Assembly (NCBI GenBank): GCA_963811905.1 | Contig: CAWETK010000012.1 | Coordinates: 1-64,000, forward strand | Source: DATFVA01 sp963811905 | Lineage (GTDB): Bacteria > Bacteroidota > Ignavibacteria > Ignavibacteriales > Ignavibacteriaceae | Reading direction: 5' to 3' | DNA length: 64,000 nucleotides | In this document: piece by piece, positions 9,582 to 17,244 of the stretch | Layout: every line of letters begins with the position of its first letter | Numbering within the stretch: the stretch's first letter is position 1 | Translations under genes and position numbers: made by a program | Notes under the pieces: model-generated | Databases searched by the model: none | What the model saw: only the letters and a program-made list of their open reading frames with translations | What the model was told of the DNA's origin: nothing

Positions 9582-11262
9582 AACTTGCGTAGGCTCTTCT
9601 GAGTTTTTCTTTGCCGAGGGAGTTGACAAGGCGGAAGTCTTCTTCGGTGACTTTCTCTTCGTCGCCGTAATAGTTATGGTCTACACTGTCTTTCTGGATG
9701 CTTTCCCTGATAGCCACAGTAGAAAGGACTTTAAGGTCTTTAACTATAATATTATTGGAATCCTCTGTATCGATTACTCCTTCAATAAGGTAAGGACCCA
9801 TAGACATTGTAAGCTCTGCGCAGCGGGAATATACTTTCGGGAATATCACGGCTTCGAAAGTTCCCGTCATATCTTCAAGCGAAAGGAATTTCATTATATC
9901 CCCTTTCTTCGTTCTTATCCTTTTTGAGGTCATATACCAGCCTATCATTTTAACTTTTCTGCCGCGGTATTTATCCTTCTCCCCTGCCTTTATAACCGAT
10001 GGGTGATCAGCCCATTTCCTGAAAAAATAAAGGGGGTGCCGCGTAACCATATAGTTGAAAGTCTCATATTCCGTACGGCACATTTCGGCAGCGCTGAAGT
10101 TAATATTTGTTTTAACCTCCTCTTCAAGATCAAATGTTTCATTCATAAAGAGGTCATTAGCATTATGATTAAGGAGTTTACGGCGGTGAACATAGATATC
10201 AAGCAGGCGGAGAAGTTCGGGACGCGTCTGCCTGAAGCATCCCATTGCACCGCATTTAATCAGCATTGCTGTTTCTTCATAGGCAAGACCCGTTCTTACA
10301 AGGAAGTCCGCGAGGGAAACATACCTCCCGTTGTTTTTCCTTTCTTCAACTATTATTTCAATTGAAGAGTAAGACAAGTTTTTTACAGCCATCAGCCCGA
10401 TGCGTATAGTATTCCCTTTGCCGGTGTACTCATAGAAGCTGTGATTAATTGAAGGAAGCTCAATAGTCAGTCCCATCCTCTTTGCTTCCCATATATAAAC
10501 AGCGGACGAATAAAATCCCCCGCCGTTATTAAGGACATTAGCCATAAACTCTGCCGGGTAGTGCGCCTTCAGGTATGCAACCTGGAAGGAAAGAAGAGCA
10601 AAAGAAGCACTATGCGCTTTGCAGAAGGAATACCCGGCAAATGATTCTATCTGCCTCCATAATTCTTTTGTTGTTTCTTCACTGTGCCCTTTGGCGCGGC
10701 AGGAAACAAAAAACTTGTCGGTTATTTCCTTCATTGCTTCGTGCGAGCGCATCTTCCCGCTCATTGCCCGCCTGAGAAGATCGGATTCCTCCAGGGTTAA
10801 GCCTGCAATATGATGAGCCACCTTAATCACATCCTCCTGGTAAATCATTACACCGTAAGTTTCACCGAGGTGCATCTCCATTTCAGGCAAAAGGTATTTC
10901 CTCCGTGAGGGATCTTTGTGCCGTGCAATGAACTCCTGCATCATCCCGCTTTCAGCCACACCGGGACGGATAACAGAACTGGCTGCGGTAAGCATCTCGA
11001 AAGTTTCCACATCAAGCCGGCGGAGAAGCGAACGCATTCCCGGCGATTCAATATAGAAACATCCTATTGTTTGTCCCGCACGCAGAAGTTTCCTCGTCTT
11101 CTCATCATTAAAAAGCATTTCGAAATCAAAAATATCAAAGCGGATATTTCCTTTTTTTCGCGGGATCGGCGGGTAAAGGGAGTGTATCCTGGTCCCCTCT
11201 CTCCATTCGGGCGGAACCTGGTAAGTTAGAATATCGACCGTATTTGCACTATTTGGTAACAT
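9580..11262 (-). CDS. DNA polymerase III alpha subunit-like C-terminal fragment (DnaE/DnaE2), copy 1
   Basis: The 560-residue product matches the C-terminal half of bacterial replicative/error-prone DNA polymerase alpha subunits. Family landmarks include TIGCFYIESPGMRSLLRRL near residue 70, RPG in SSVIRPGVAESGMM, YGVMIYQEDVIKVAHHIAG, LRRAMSGKMRS and the fingers segment FAGYSFCKAHSASFALLSFQ. A helix-hairpin-helix stretch (L-I-K-C-G-A-M-G-C-F) and an OB-fold (G-W-Y-M-T-S-K-R-I-R-T-K-K-G-D-I-M-K-F) follow. Full family members are about 1000-1180 residues. The PHP domain and the palm with the three catalytic aspartates are absent. No alternative frame upstream restores them, since yajQ copy 2 begins 83 bases away in the other direction. 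The product cannot polymerise alone unless a separate N-terminal half exists elsewhere. Confidence 0.85.
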   Translation of the reverse strand: MLPNSANTVDILTYQVPPEWREGTRIHSLYPPIPRKKGNIRFDIFDFEMLFNDEKTRKLLRAGQTIGCFYIESPGMRSLLRRLDVETFEMLTAASSVIRPGVAESGMMQEFIARHKDPSRRKYLLPEMEMHLGETYGVMIYQEDVIKVAHHIAGLTLEESDLLRRAMSGKMRSHEAMKEITDKFFVSCRAKGHSEETTKELWRQIESFAGYSFCKAHSASFALLSFQVAYLKAHYPAEFMANVLNNGGGFYSSAVYIWEAKRMGLTIELPSINHSFYEYTGKGNTIRIGLMAVKNLSYSSIEIIVEERKNNGRYVSLADFLVRTGLAYEETAMLIKCGAMGCFRQTRPELLRLLDIYVHRRKLLNHNANDLFMNETFDLEEEVKTNINFSAAEMCRTEYETFNYMVTRHPLYFFRKWADHPSVIKAGEKDKYRGRKVKMIGWYMTSKRIRTKKGDIMKFLSLEDMTGTFEAVIFPKVYSRCAELTMSMGPYLIEGVIDTEDSNNIIVKDLKVLSTVAIRESIQKDSVDHNYYGDEEKVTEEDFRLVNSLGKEKLRRAYAS

Positions 11263-11344
11263 AAATTAGTGTACATTTGCCCACTATATAAAATATATCG
11301 GGAATTAAATTTGCAAATAACTTTAAGCATAAAAGGAATTACAA

Positions 11345-11842
11345 ATGGCACAGAATCATTCTTTCGATATCGTATCAGAAATCGACCTGCAGGAAGCCGA
11401 CAACGCTATAAACCAGGCACTGAAAGAGATACACCAGAGATATGATCTTAAGGATTCCAATACTACCATGGACCTCAATAAAAAGGATAAACAGATCTCG
11501 ATCAATACAAAGGATGATTATTCCCTGAAAGCCGGCATCGATATTCTGCAGACGAAATTCATCCGCAGGGGAATTTCAATTAAAGCATTAAAGATGAATG
11601 AGCCTGAACCGGCGGCAGGCGGAAGGCTGAAACAAATCATTGACCTGCAGAGCGGCATTTCTAAAGATAATGCAAGGAAAATAACCAAAATGATAAAAGA
11701 TTCAAAGCTTAAAGTCAGCGCCCAGGTACAGGATGAACAGGTGCGTGTGCAAGCTCCTAAGATAGATGACCTGCAATCCGTGATTCAGATGGTTAAGGAT
11801 GCGGAGCTGGATTTTCCAACTCAGTTTGTAAATATGAAATAA
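11345..11842 (+). CDS. yajQ: YajQ family nucleotide-binding protein (DUF520), copy 2
   Basis: This 165-residue copy has the same family features as the first: the N-terminal H-S-F-D-I-V-S-E-I-D and the C-terminal M-I-K-D-S-K-L-K-V motif. It carries D43 instead of E43 and R instead of K near residue 110. Its upstream bases (GGAATTACAA before the ATG) differ from those of copy 1, because the duplication begins at the start codon. The two copies may therefore be expressed differently. It is divergent from the dnaE fragment of unit 1, with only 82 bases between the two start codons. Confidence 0.93.
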   Translation: MAQNHSFDIVSEIDLQEADNAINQALKEIHQRYDLKDSNTTMDLNKKDKQISINTKDDYSLKAGIDILQTKFIRRGISIKALKMNEPEPAAGGRLKQIIDLQSGISKDNARKITKMIKDSKLKVSAQVQDEQVRVQAPKIDDLQSVIQMVKDAELDFPTQFVNMK

Positions 11843-11859
11843 AGAACAAAACTTCCAAT

Positions 11860-12113
11860 GCGGCTAAAGCCCCAAATGTTGTTTCACTATATTTCCCCGT
11901 CGGTTAAAACCGACGGCAAAGACGGCAAAGACGGCAAAGATGGCAGACCTGGCAGCTTTCACTTATCATGCACGCATAATTACTGTAGCGAAAAGGTATC
12001 CCGGTTCAACTTCTTCCATCCTGGGTTTAGTCAAACAAATCGAGATGAATCATATCTTTATCTTGGTTTATAAAAAGTAAAAAAGGAGGGTGGGGATGTA
12101 ATCCCGCCTTTAT
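11860..12113. repeat. REP-like repeat block, left flank of RAYT, unit 2
   Basis: This corresponds to 8442-8694. Here the palindrome CCGTCGGTTAAAACCGACGG at 11897-11916 is complete, whereas unit 1 has lost one base of it. Three GACGGCAAA-type 9-bp repeats follow. The CCGTTGGCTTTAGCCAACGG palindrome recurs at 12167-12186, between this block and the RAYT gene. Confidence 0.8.
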
Positions 12114-12272
12114 ACATAAATAGCAAAAGAAAGTTTTTTAATTTGTACAAGGCAGCCGTTACATTGCCGTTGGCTTTAGCCAACGGAATCAATGAATTTC
12201 TTAATATCACGGCTTTAGCCACATAAATATTTTATAATTTAGTTTTCCAGATAATAAAAAAAGGGCAGATCA

Positions 12273-12707
12273 ATGAGCTGGGTCAGAATATGGGTACACC
12301 TGGTTTTTAGTACAAAAAATAGAGAGAAAATTATTCTTGAAGATATCCGGGATAGTATTTATGACCATATCAGGCAGAATGCTGAAGAAAAGAATATATG
12401 GTTAGATGTTATAAATGGATATCATGAACACCTTCATTGCCTACTTTCCCTGAATAGGGAATATTCAATAAGTAAAGTAAGTCAATTAATAAAAGGCGAA
12501 TCAGCATTTTGGATAAATAAAAATAATCTTTTAAGGAATAAATTTTTTTGGCAGGATGATTATTGGGCAGTTAGCGTAAGTGAAAGTCATCTGAATGCAG
12601 TCAGAAATTATATTTATAATCAGGAGGAGCATCATAGACACAAATCTTTTTCAGAAGAAATAGATGAGTTTATGCAAAAATATGGATGGCAATATATTAA
12701 GAGTTGA
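12273..12707 (+). CDS. REP-associated tyrosine transposase (RAYT, Y1/IS200-like), copy 2
   Basis: This is the second intact 144-residue Y1 transposase. The HUH motif H53-L-H55 and the tyrosine in V-R-N-Y-I-Y-N-Q are unchanged. The substitutions relative to copy 1 (K23E, K41N, A46V, S78A, S79F and a late K to Q) fall outside these motifs. Like copy 1 it is enclosed by two REP-like repeat blocks. Confidence 0.88.
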   Translation: MSWVRIWVHLVFSTKNREKIILEDIRDSIYDHIRQNAEEKNIWLDVINGYHEHLHCLLSLNREYSISKVSQLIKGESAFWINKNNLLRNKFFWQDDYWAVSVSESHLNAVRNYIYNQEEHHRHKSFSEEIDEFMQKYGWQYIKS

Positions 12708-12730
12708 TTTTTCTGGATTATTTCTCAAAT

Positions 12731-13000
12731 GTGGCTAAAGCCCTAATGTTGTTTCATTATTCTTTCCGTCGGTTAAAACCGACGGCAAAGACGGCAAAGA
12801 CGACAAAGACAGCAAAGACGCCCAGGAACGGCAGACCGGGCAACTTTCACTTATCACGCCCCGCATAATTACTAAAGCGAAAAGGGATCGTGGTTCAACT
12901 TCTTCCATCTTGGGTTTAGTCAGACATCTCGAGATGAATCATATCTATATCCTGGACAGCTTTATAAGAAGTAAAAAAGGCGGGATATATCCCTGCCTTT
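12731..13000. repeat. REP-like repeat block, right flank of RAYT, unit 2, with terminator
   Basis: This is the counterpart of 9312-9581, with GGCTAAAGCC, the perfect CCGTCGGTTAAAACCGACGG palindrome at 12766-12785, degenerate 9-bp GACGGCAAA repeats and the terminator hairpin at 12973-13000 that overlaps the dnaE-fragment stop codon. Confidence 0.8.
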
Positions 13001-14681
13001 AACTTGCGTAGGCTCTTCTGAGTTTTTCTTTGCCGAGGGAGTTGACAAGGCGGAAGTCTTCTTCGGAGACTTTCTCTTCGTCGCCGTAATAGTTATGGTC
13101 TACACTGTCTTTCTGGATGCTTTCCCTGATAGCCACAGTAGAAAGGACTTTAAGGTCTTCAACTATAATATTATTGGAATCCTCCGTATCGATTACTCCT
13201 TCAATAAGGTAAGGACCCATTGACATTGTAAGCTCTGCGCAGCGGGAATATACTTTCGGGAATATCACGGCTTCGAAAGTTCCCGTCATATCTTCAAGCG
13301 AAAGGAATTTCATTATATCCCCTTTCTTCGTTCTTATCCTTTTTGAGGTCATATACCAGCCTATCATTTTAACTTTTCTGCCGCGGTATTTATCCTTCTC
13401 CCCTGCCTTTATAACCGATGGGTGATCAGCCCATTTCCTGAAAAAATAAAGGGGATGCCGCGTAACCATATAGTTGAAAGTCTCATATTCCGTACGGCAC
13501 ATTTCGGCAGCGCTGAAGTTAATATTTGTTTTAACCTCCTCTTCAAGATCAAATGTTTCATTCATAAAGAGGTCATTAGCATTATGATTAAGGAGTTTGC
13601 GGCGGTGAACATAGATATCAAGCAGGCGGAGAAGTTCGGGACGCGTCTGCCTGAAGCATCCCATTGCACCGCATTTAATCAGCGTTGCTGTTTCTTCATA
13701 GGCAAGACCCGTTCTTACAAGGAAGTCCGCAAGGGAAACATACCTCCCGTTGTTTTTTCTTTCTTCAACTATTATTTCAATTGAAGAGTAAGACAAGTTT
13801 TTTACAGCCATCAGCCCGATGCGTATAGTATTCCCTTTGCCGGTGTACTCATAGATGCTGTGATTAACGGAAGGAAGCTCAATAGTCAGTCCCATCCTCT
13901 TTGCTTCCCATATATAAACAGCGGACGAATAAAATCCCCCGCCGTTATTAAGGACATTAGCCATAAACTCTGCCGGGTAGTGCGCCTTCAGGTATGCAAC
14001 CTGGAAGGAAAGAAGAGCAAAAGAAGCACTATGCGCTTTGCAGAAGGAATACCCGGCAAATGATTCTATCTGCCTCCATAATTCTTTTGTTGTTTCTTCA
14101 CTGTGCCCTTTTGCGCGGCAGGAAACAAAAAACTTGTCGGTTATTTCCTTCATTGCTTCGTGCGAGCGCATCTTCCCGCTCATTGCCCGCCTGAGAAGAT
14201 CGGATTCCTCCAGGGTTAAGCCTGCAATATGATGAGCCACCTTAATCACATCCTCCTGGTAAATCATTACACCGTAAGTTTCACCGAGGTGCATCTCCAT
14301 TTCAGGCAAAAGGTATTTCCTCCGTGAGGGATCTTTGTGCCGTGCAATGAACTCCTGCATCATCCCGCTTTCAGCCACACCGGGACGGATAACAGAACTG
14401 GCTGCGGTAAGCATCTCGAAAGTTTCCACATCAAGCCGGCGGAGAAGCGAACGCATTCCCGGCGATTCAATATAGAAACATCCTATTGTTTGTCCCGCAC
14501 GCAGAAGTTTCCTCGTCTTCTCATCATTAAAAAGCATTTCGAAATCAAAAATATCAAAGCGGATATTTCCTTTTTTTCGCGGGATCGGCGGGTAAAGGGA
14601 GTGTATCCTGGTCCCCTCTCTCCATTCGGGCGGAACCTGGTAAGTTAGAATATCGACCGTATTTGCACTATTTGGTAACAT
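12999..14681 (-). CDS. DNA polymerase III alpha subunit-like C-terminal fragment (DnaE/DnaE2), copy 2
   Basis: This 560-residue copy shares every domain with copy 1: linker, TIGCFYIES motif, RPG loop, fingers, helix-hairpin-helix and OB-fold. It also starts at the same internal methionine (MLPNSANTVDILTYQ). The 1 kb upstream of it is non-coding and holds no remnant of the missing PHP and palm domains. The loss of the N-terminal half therefore either predates the duplication or reflects a genuinely split polymerase. Both frames remain open with only five amino-acid differences, which suggests that the fragment was not free to decay. That is inference. Confidence 0.85.
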   Translation of the reverse strand: MLPNSANTVDILTYQVPPEWREGTRIHSLYPPIPRKKGNIRFDIFDFEMLFNDEKTRKLLRAGQTIGCFYIESPGMRSLLRRLDVETFEMLTAASSVIRPGVAESGMMQEFIARHKDPSRRKYLLPEMEMHLGETYGVMIYQEDVIKVAHHIAGLTLEESDLLRRAMSGKMRSHEAMKEITDKFFVSCRAKGHSEETTKELWRQIESFAGYSFCKAHSASFALLSFQVAYLKAHYPAEFMANVLNNGGGFYSSAVYIWEAKRMGLTIELPSVNHSIYEYTGKGNTIRIGLMAVKNLSYSSIEIIVEERKNNGRYVSLADFLVRTGLAYEETATLIKCGAMGCFRQTRPELLRLLDIYVHRRKLLNHNANDLFMNETFDLEEEVKTNINFSAAEMCRTEYETFNYMVTRHPLYFFRKWADHPSVIKAGEKDKYRGRKVKMIGWYMTSKRIRTKKGDIMKFLSLEDMTGTFEAVIFPKVYSRCAELTMSMGPYLIEGVIDTEDSNNIIVEDLKVLSTVAIRESIQKDSVDHNYYGDEEKVSEEDFRLVNSLGKEKLRRAYAS

Positions 14682-14861
14682 AAATTAGTGTACATTTGCC
14701 CACTATATAAAATATATCGGGATAAAAAGCAAGAGGGCGGAGGAATGGTATCCTCAGTTAGATTTTTGTCCCGCTAAAATCGGGATCTTCGACTTCGCTG
14801 CGATTTTTTTGGCCAAGATATTTTAAGGAACTCTGTAAATTATTGAACATTTACTTATTTT

Positions 14862-14957
14862 CGGTGGCTTCGATAACATCCCGCCCCCAATGATATCAAG
14901 CAAGGGCGGGACACTCCCGACCTGATGCTAACAAGAGCCGGGACAGGTCAGCCACCG
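14862..14957. other. Nested inverted repeats, possible three-way-junction structure
   Basis: An outer perfect 8-bp helix (CGGTGGCT at 14862-14869 with AGCCACCG at 14950-14957) encloses a second perfect 8-bp helix, TCCCGCCC at 14879-14886 with GGGCGGGA at 14904-14911. It also encloses a third region where TCCCG (14915-14919) can pair with CGGGA (14939-14943) and ACCTG (14920-14924) with CAGGT (14944-14948). The last two pairings cross, so they are either alternatives or a pseudoknot. I do not recognise it as any known RNA family, and the transcribed strand is unknown. Confidence 0.45.
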
Positions 14958-15207
14958 CTATACGTTACTCCGCTTATCTAAGGTTGTTATTGGTTGCCGG
15001 CTATGTCGCGCTAAGGAGTATGGGAGTTTTGGAATGATGGGACGAACAACGGGATGTAGAGTTCCCGATTTTTCATCAGTTTATTCAAGGAAAAGGGATG
15101 GGTGGAATATGGGAGTTTTGGAATAATTGGCGAAGTGAAGACAGGCGGGTTCATCATAATTCATACATACCCACGCGGGAAGTTGGCGAATTGAGAAGAA
15201 TGACTTG

Positions 15208-15369
15208 CCACGACTTTTAAAGGCTGTGTGAAAATCGTAAACGCCGCTTTCGGTTGATAAACCCTCCTATCGGCGGTTTAAAACGGTTAGTAATTATTCG
15301 ATTTTACCTTGTAATCCAACACTTAAAAGTGTTGGTTAATGATATTCACACAGCCTCTTTAAGTCGTGG
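15208..15369. mobile_element. MITE-like element with imperfect terminal inverted repeats
   Basis: The ends CCACGACTTTTAAAGGCTGTGTGA and, inverted, TCACACAGCCTCTTTAAGTCGTGG form a terminal inverted repeat of about 24 bp with a few mismatches around a 162-bp unit. The interior has no ORF but contains a perfect 9-bp-stem palindrome CCAACACTTAAAAGTGTTGG near 15317. Size, ends and lack of coding fit a non-autonomous miniature element. No target-site duplication could be established by eye and no matching transposase is in the window. Confidence 0.6.
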
Positions 15370-15679
15370 AGATAGTTGAACTAAGAAGAAAACGGCTTTA
15401 GCCCAAAAAGATAGAAGCAGAATAAAATCTGCTCATAACTTCATCAGTGGGCTTTCAAATATGTGCAGCATAGCGTAGGTTTAGCCCATAAAACCTTCAC
15501 CTCTGAGATCTTTTTTAGCTCGGCTGAACAAAACGACGCAATGGAACCGTTGAGGCTGCCAGATTACAATTCGCTCAATTCTCAATCCGCCCATCCGCTC
15601 AATTCCTAAAGATTTGACTATAACTAATGAAATCTTTACCATACAGGTGAGCTTTATAAAATTGTATGTCAGGTGAGTT

Positions 15680-15895
15680 ATGAAAGAGGAACCGGAATCG
15701 TTTCAGACTGATGATGATTTTGTCTGGACGTGCCAGTACTGCGGTGTAAGAAATAGTGTATGGGTGGATCTGACTGTGGAAGGTAAACAGGACTTTGTAG
15801 AAGATTGCAGAATCTGCTGCAGACCAAACAGGATAATAATTACAAAGGATATCGAGAATAATAGTTTTGCCGAGAGCCGTCCCCTCGACGAATAA
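15680..15895 (+). CDS. CPXCG-motif cysteine-rich small protein
   Basis: The 71-residue product has the zinc-finger layout C-Q-Y-C-G near residue 18 and D-C-R-I-C-C-R-P near residue 43. This matches the Cys_rich_CPXG family (PF14255), whose function is unknown. The usual length is 60-70 residues, so the gene looks complete. It is a lone plus-strand gene between the repeat-rich spacer and the end of the convergent division operon. Confidence 0.8.
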   Translation: MKEEPESFQTDDDFVWTCQYCGVRNSVWVDLTVEGKQDFVEDCRICCRPNRIIITKDIENNSFAESRPLDE

Positions 15896-15939
15896 TCCCG
15901 GAACTTACGATTTCCTTTGTTACAACAGATTCCGCAATA

Positions 15940-17223
15940 TCAATCCATTATCATACGTAAAAATGAAGAACTGTCTTCATCATCATCGTTATCAGCTTCT
16001 TCTTTCTTTTTAGCTTTTTCTTTAGCCCAGCTGTAACGCGATGCGTCAAACTCAAATCCGCTTTTCGGGGTTTCCTCTTCTTCTTTTTCTTCTATATTAG
16101 ATTTAGGACTCTTTACCCGGTAGATCGTAGGAATTTCAAGGTCGTCTTTATTTATCTCATCGCCTGATTCCAGGAAACTAAAGCCTCCTCTGAATGTTTC
16201 TTCTTCTTTATTTTTAGGCGGCGCGATTGAAAATGTTTTCTTAGCATGACCATGGTGAGTGGTATCGAAACCTGTTGCTATAACAGTATAAGAGACATAA
16301 TCATTCATATCTTCTTTCTGCACACAGCCGAAGATTACGTTTGCCTCTTCACCTGCAGCCTCGAAGATCACATTATTACCGTCATTTATTTCCTGCATTG
16401 TAAGGTTGCTTGAACCCGTAACATTAAGCAGCACGCTCTTTGCGCCTTTTATATTCACGCCTTCGAGGAGAGGACTTGAAATAGCCTTCTGGGCGGCTTC
16501 AATTGCACGGTTTTCACCGCTTGCAATTCCGCATCCCATCAGTGCATCGCCGCTCTGATTCATGACTGCCCGTACATCGGCAAAATCGACATTTATAAGT
16601 CCTTCTACAGTAATTATATCTGCAATTCCTCTTGTAGCTTCATAAAGAACCTCGTTCGGTTTATCGAATGCTGCAAATGCATTCACACCTTTATCAAGGA
16701 TGTTCAGAAGCCTTTCGTTCGGAATGACAATAAGGCTGTCTACATGATTCTTCAAATCCTGTATGCCCTGCTCTGCATTCAGCATTCTCTTCTTCCCTTC
16801 CCAGCGGAAAGGTTTTGTAACTATGCCGACAACAAGCGCACCGATACTTTTTGCTATTGAGGCAACAACAGGTGCACCGCCGGTTCCTGTACCGCCGCCC
16901 ATTCCTGCAGTAACGAAAACCATATCACTTCCTGCAAGGACCTCGGATAATTTTTCCCTGTCTTCCTCCAGCGATTTTCTTCCTACATTAGGATCCGCCC
17001 CGGCACCGAGTCCGCGCGTAATACTGGAACCGCACTGAATCTTATGAGTTGCACTGCTTCCGTTTAATACCTGTGCATCAGTATTAACGGCAACATATTC
17101 AACACCGTTTAGTCCGCGTGCGATCATGCTCTCGATAGCATTGCATCCGCCGCCGCCGACTCCAACCACTTTAAGAACGGCGGACATAGGCCTGCTTTTA
17201 TCAATAGTTGCAAATCGCGACAT
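15940..17223 (-). CDS. ftsZ: Cell division GTPase FtsZ
   Basis: FtsZ polymerises with GTP into the division ring. The 427-residue protein has the nucleotide-binding GVGGGGCNAIE start, the tubulin signature GMGGGTGTGGAPVV and the T7-loop motif N-V-D-F-A-D-V-R that completes the active site of the next subunit. After the globular domain (about residue 320) the C-terminal conserved peptide appears as D-L-E-I-P-T-I-Y-R near residue 362, followed by about 60 charged residues ending F-L-R-M-I-M-D. The start is fixed by a perfect ribosome site AGGAGGT at 17228-17234, stronger than those of its upstream neighbours, which are mostly coupled by overlap. It is the last gene of the dcw operon, 21 bases after ftsA. 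Confidence 0.98.
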   Translation of the reverse strand: MSRFATIDKSRPMSAVLKVVGVGGGGCNAIESMIARGLNGVEYVAVNTDAQVLNGSSATHKIQCGSSITRGLGAGADPNVGRKSLEEDREKLSEVLAGSDMVFVTAGMGGGTGTGGAPVVASIAKSIGALVVGIVTKPFRWEGKKRMLNAEQGIQDLKNHVDSLIVIPNERLLNILDKGVNAFAAFDKPNEVLYEATRGIADIITVEGLINVDFADVRAVMNQSGDALMGCGIASGENRAIEAAQKAISSPLLEGVNIKGAKSVLLNVTGSSNLTMQEINDGNNVIFEAAGEEANVIFGCVQKEDMNDYVSYTVIATGFDTTHHGHAKKTFSIAPPKNKEEETFRGGFSFLESGDEINKDDLEIPTIYRVKSPKSNIEEKEEEETPKSGFEFDASRYSWAKEKAKKKEEADNDDDEDSSSFLRMIMD

Positions 17224-17227
17224 AGTT

Positions 17228-17234
17228 ACCTCCT
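17228..17234 (-). promoter_or_regulatory. Strong Shine-Dalgarno site of ftsZ
   Basis: On the minus strand AGGAGGT lies four bases before the ftsZ ATG. Most upstream genes of the operon overlap each other by a few bases, so this separate strong site probably allows FtsZ to be made at a higher level than the Mur and other Fts proteins. Confidence 0.8.
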
Positions 17235-17244
17235 ATAATTGAAT

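Larger units (their letters stand above)
7927..11303. repeat. Tandem duplication, unit 1 (yajQ - RAYT - dnaE fragment)
   Basis: This unit is repeated almost base for base at 11345-14722. The offset is 3418 bp at yajQ and 3419 bp from RAYT onward, because unit 1 lacks one base in a palindrome near 8493. Homology begins at the yajQ start codon and ends in the shared sequence TATAAAATATATCGGGA beyond the dnaE fragment; the flanking bases differ. A spacer of 41 bp separates the units. A low level of scattered substitutions shows the copies are not a simple assembly echo of identical reads. Confidence 0.95.
11345..14722. repeat. Tandem duplication, unit 2 (yajQ - RAYT - dnaE fragment)
   Basis: This is the second copy of the unit at 7927-11303. 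All three genes keep the same length and open frame as in unit 1. The dnaE fragments differ at only five residues (I/V, F/I, M/T, K/E and T/S) out of 560. The right border falls at TATAAAATATATCGGGA, after which the repeat-rich spacer begins. Confidence 0.95.
14723..15640. other. Repeat-rich non-coding spacer
   Basis: About 0.9 kb has no credible gene on either strand. It holds small hairpins such as GAGGA/TCCTC near 14740 and CCCG/CGGG near 14770-14783. It also holds the nested inverted-repeat structure at 14862-14957, a near-exact direct repeat of TATGGGAGTTTTGGAAT at about 15018 and 15107, the MITE-like element at 15208-15369 and REP-type GGCTTTAGCC-like pieces near 15393 and 15450-15486. 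A GAATT-rich degenerate tract lies at 15568-15606. It looks like a landing zone for small non-autonomous elements next to the duplicated RAYT region. Confidence 0.7.

Noticed and set aside
9580..11262. Intein-type split of DnaE
   Set aside because: No intein motifs are found at either end of the fragment and no N-terminal half is nearby.
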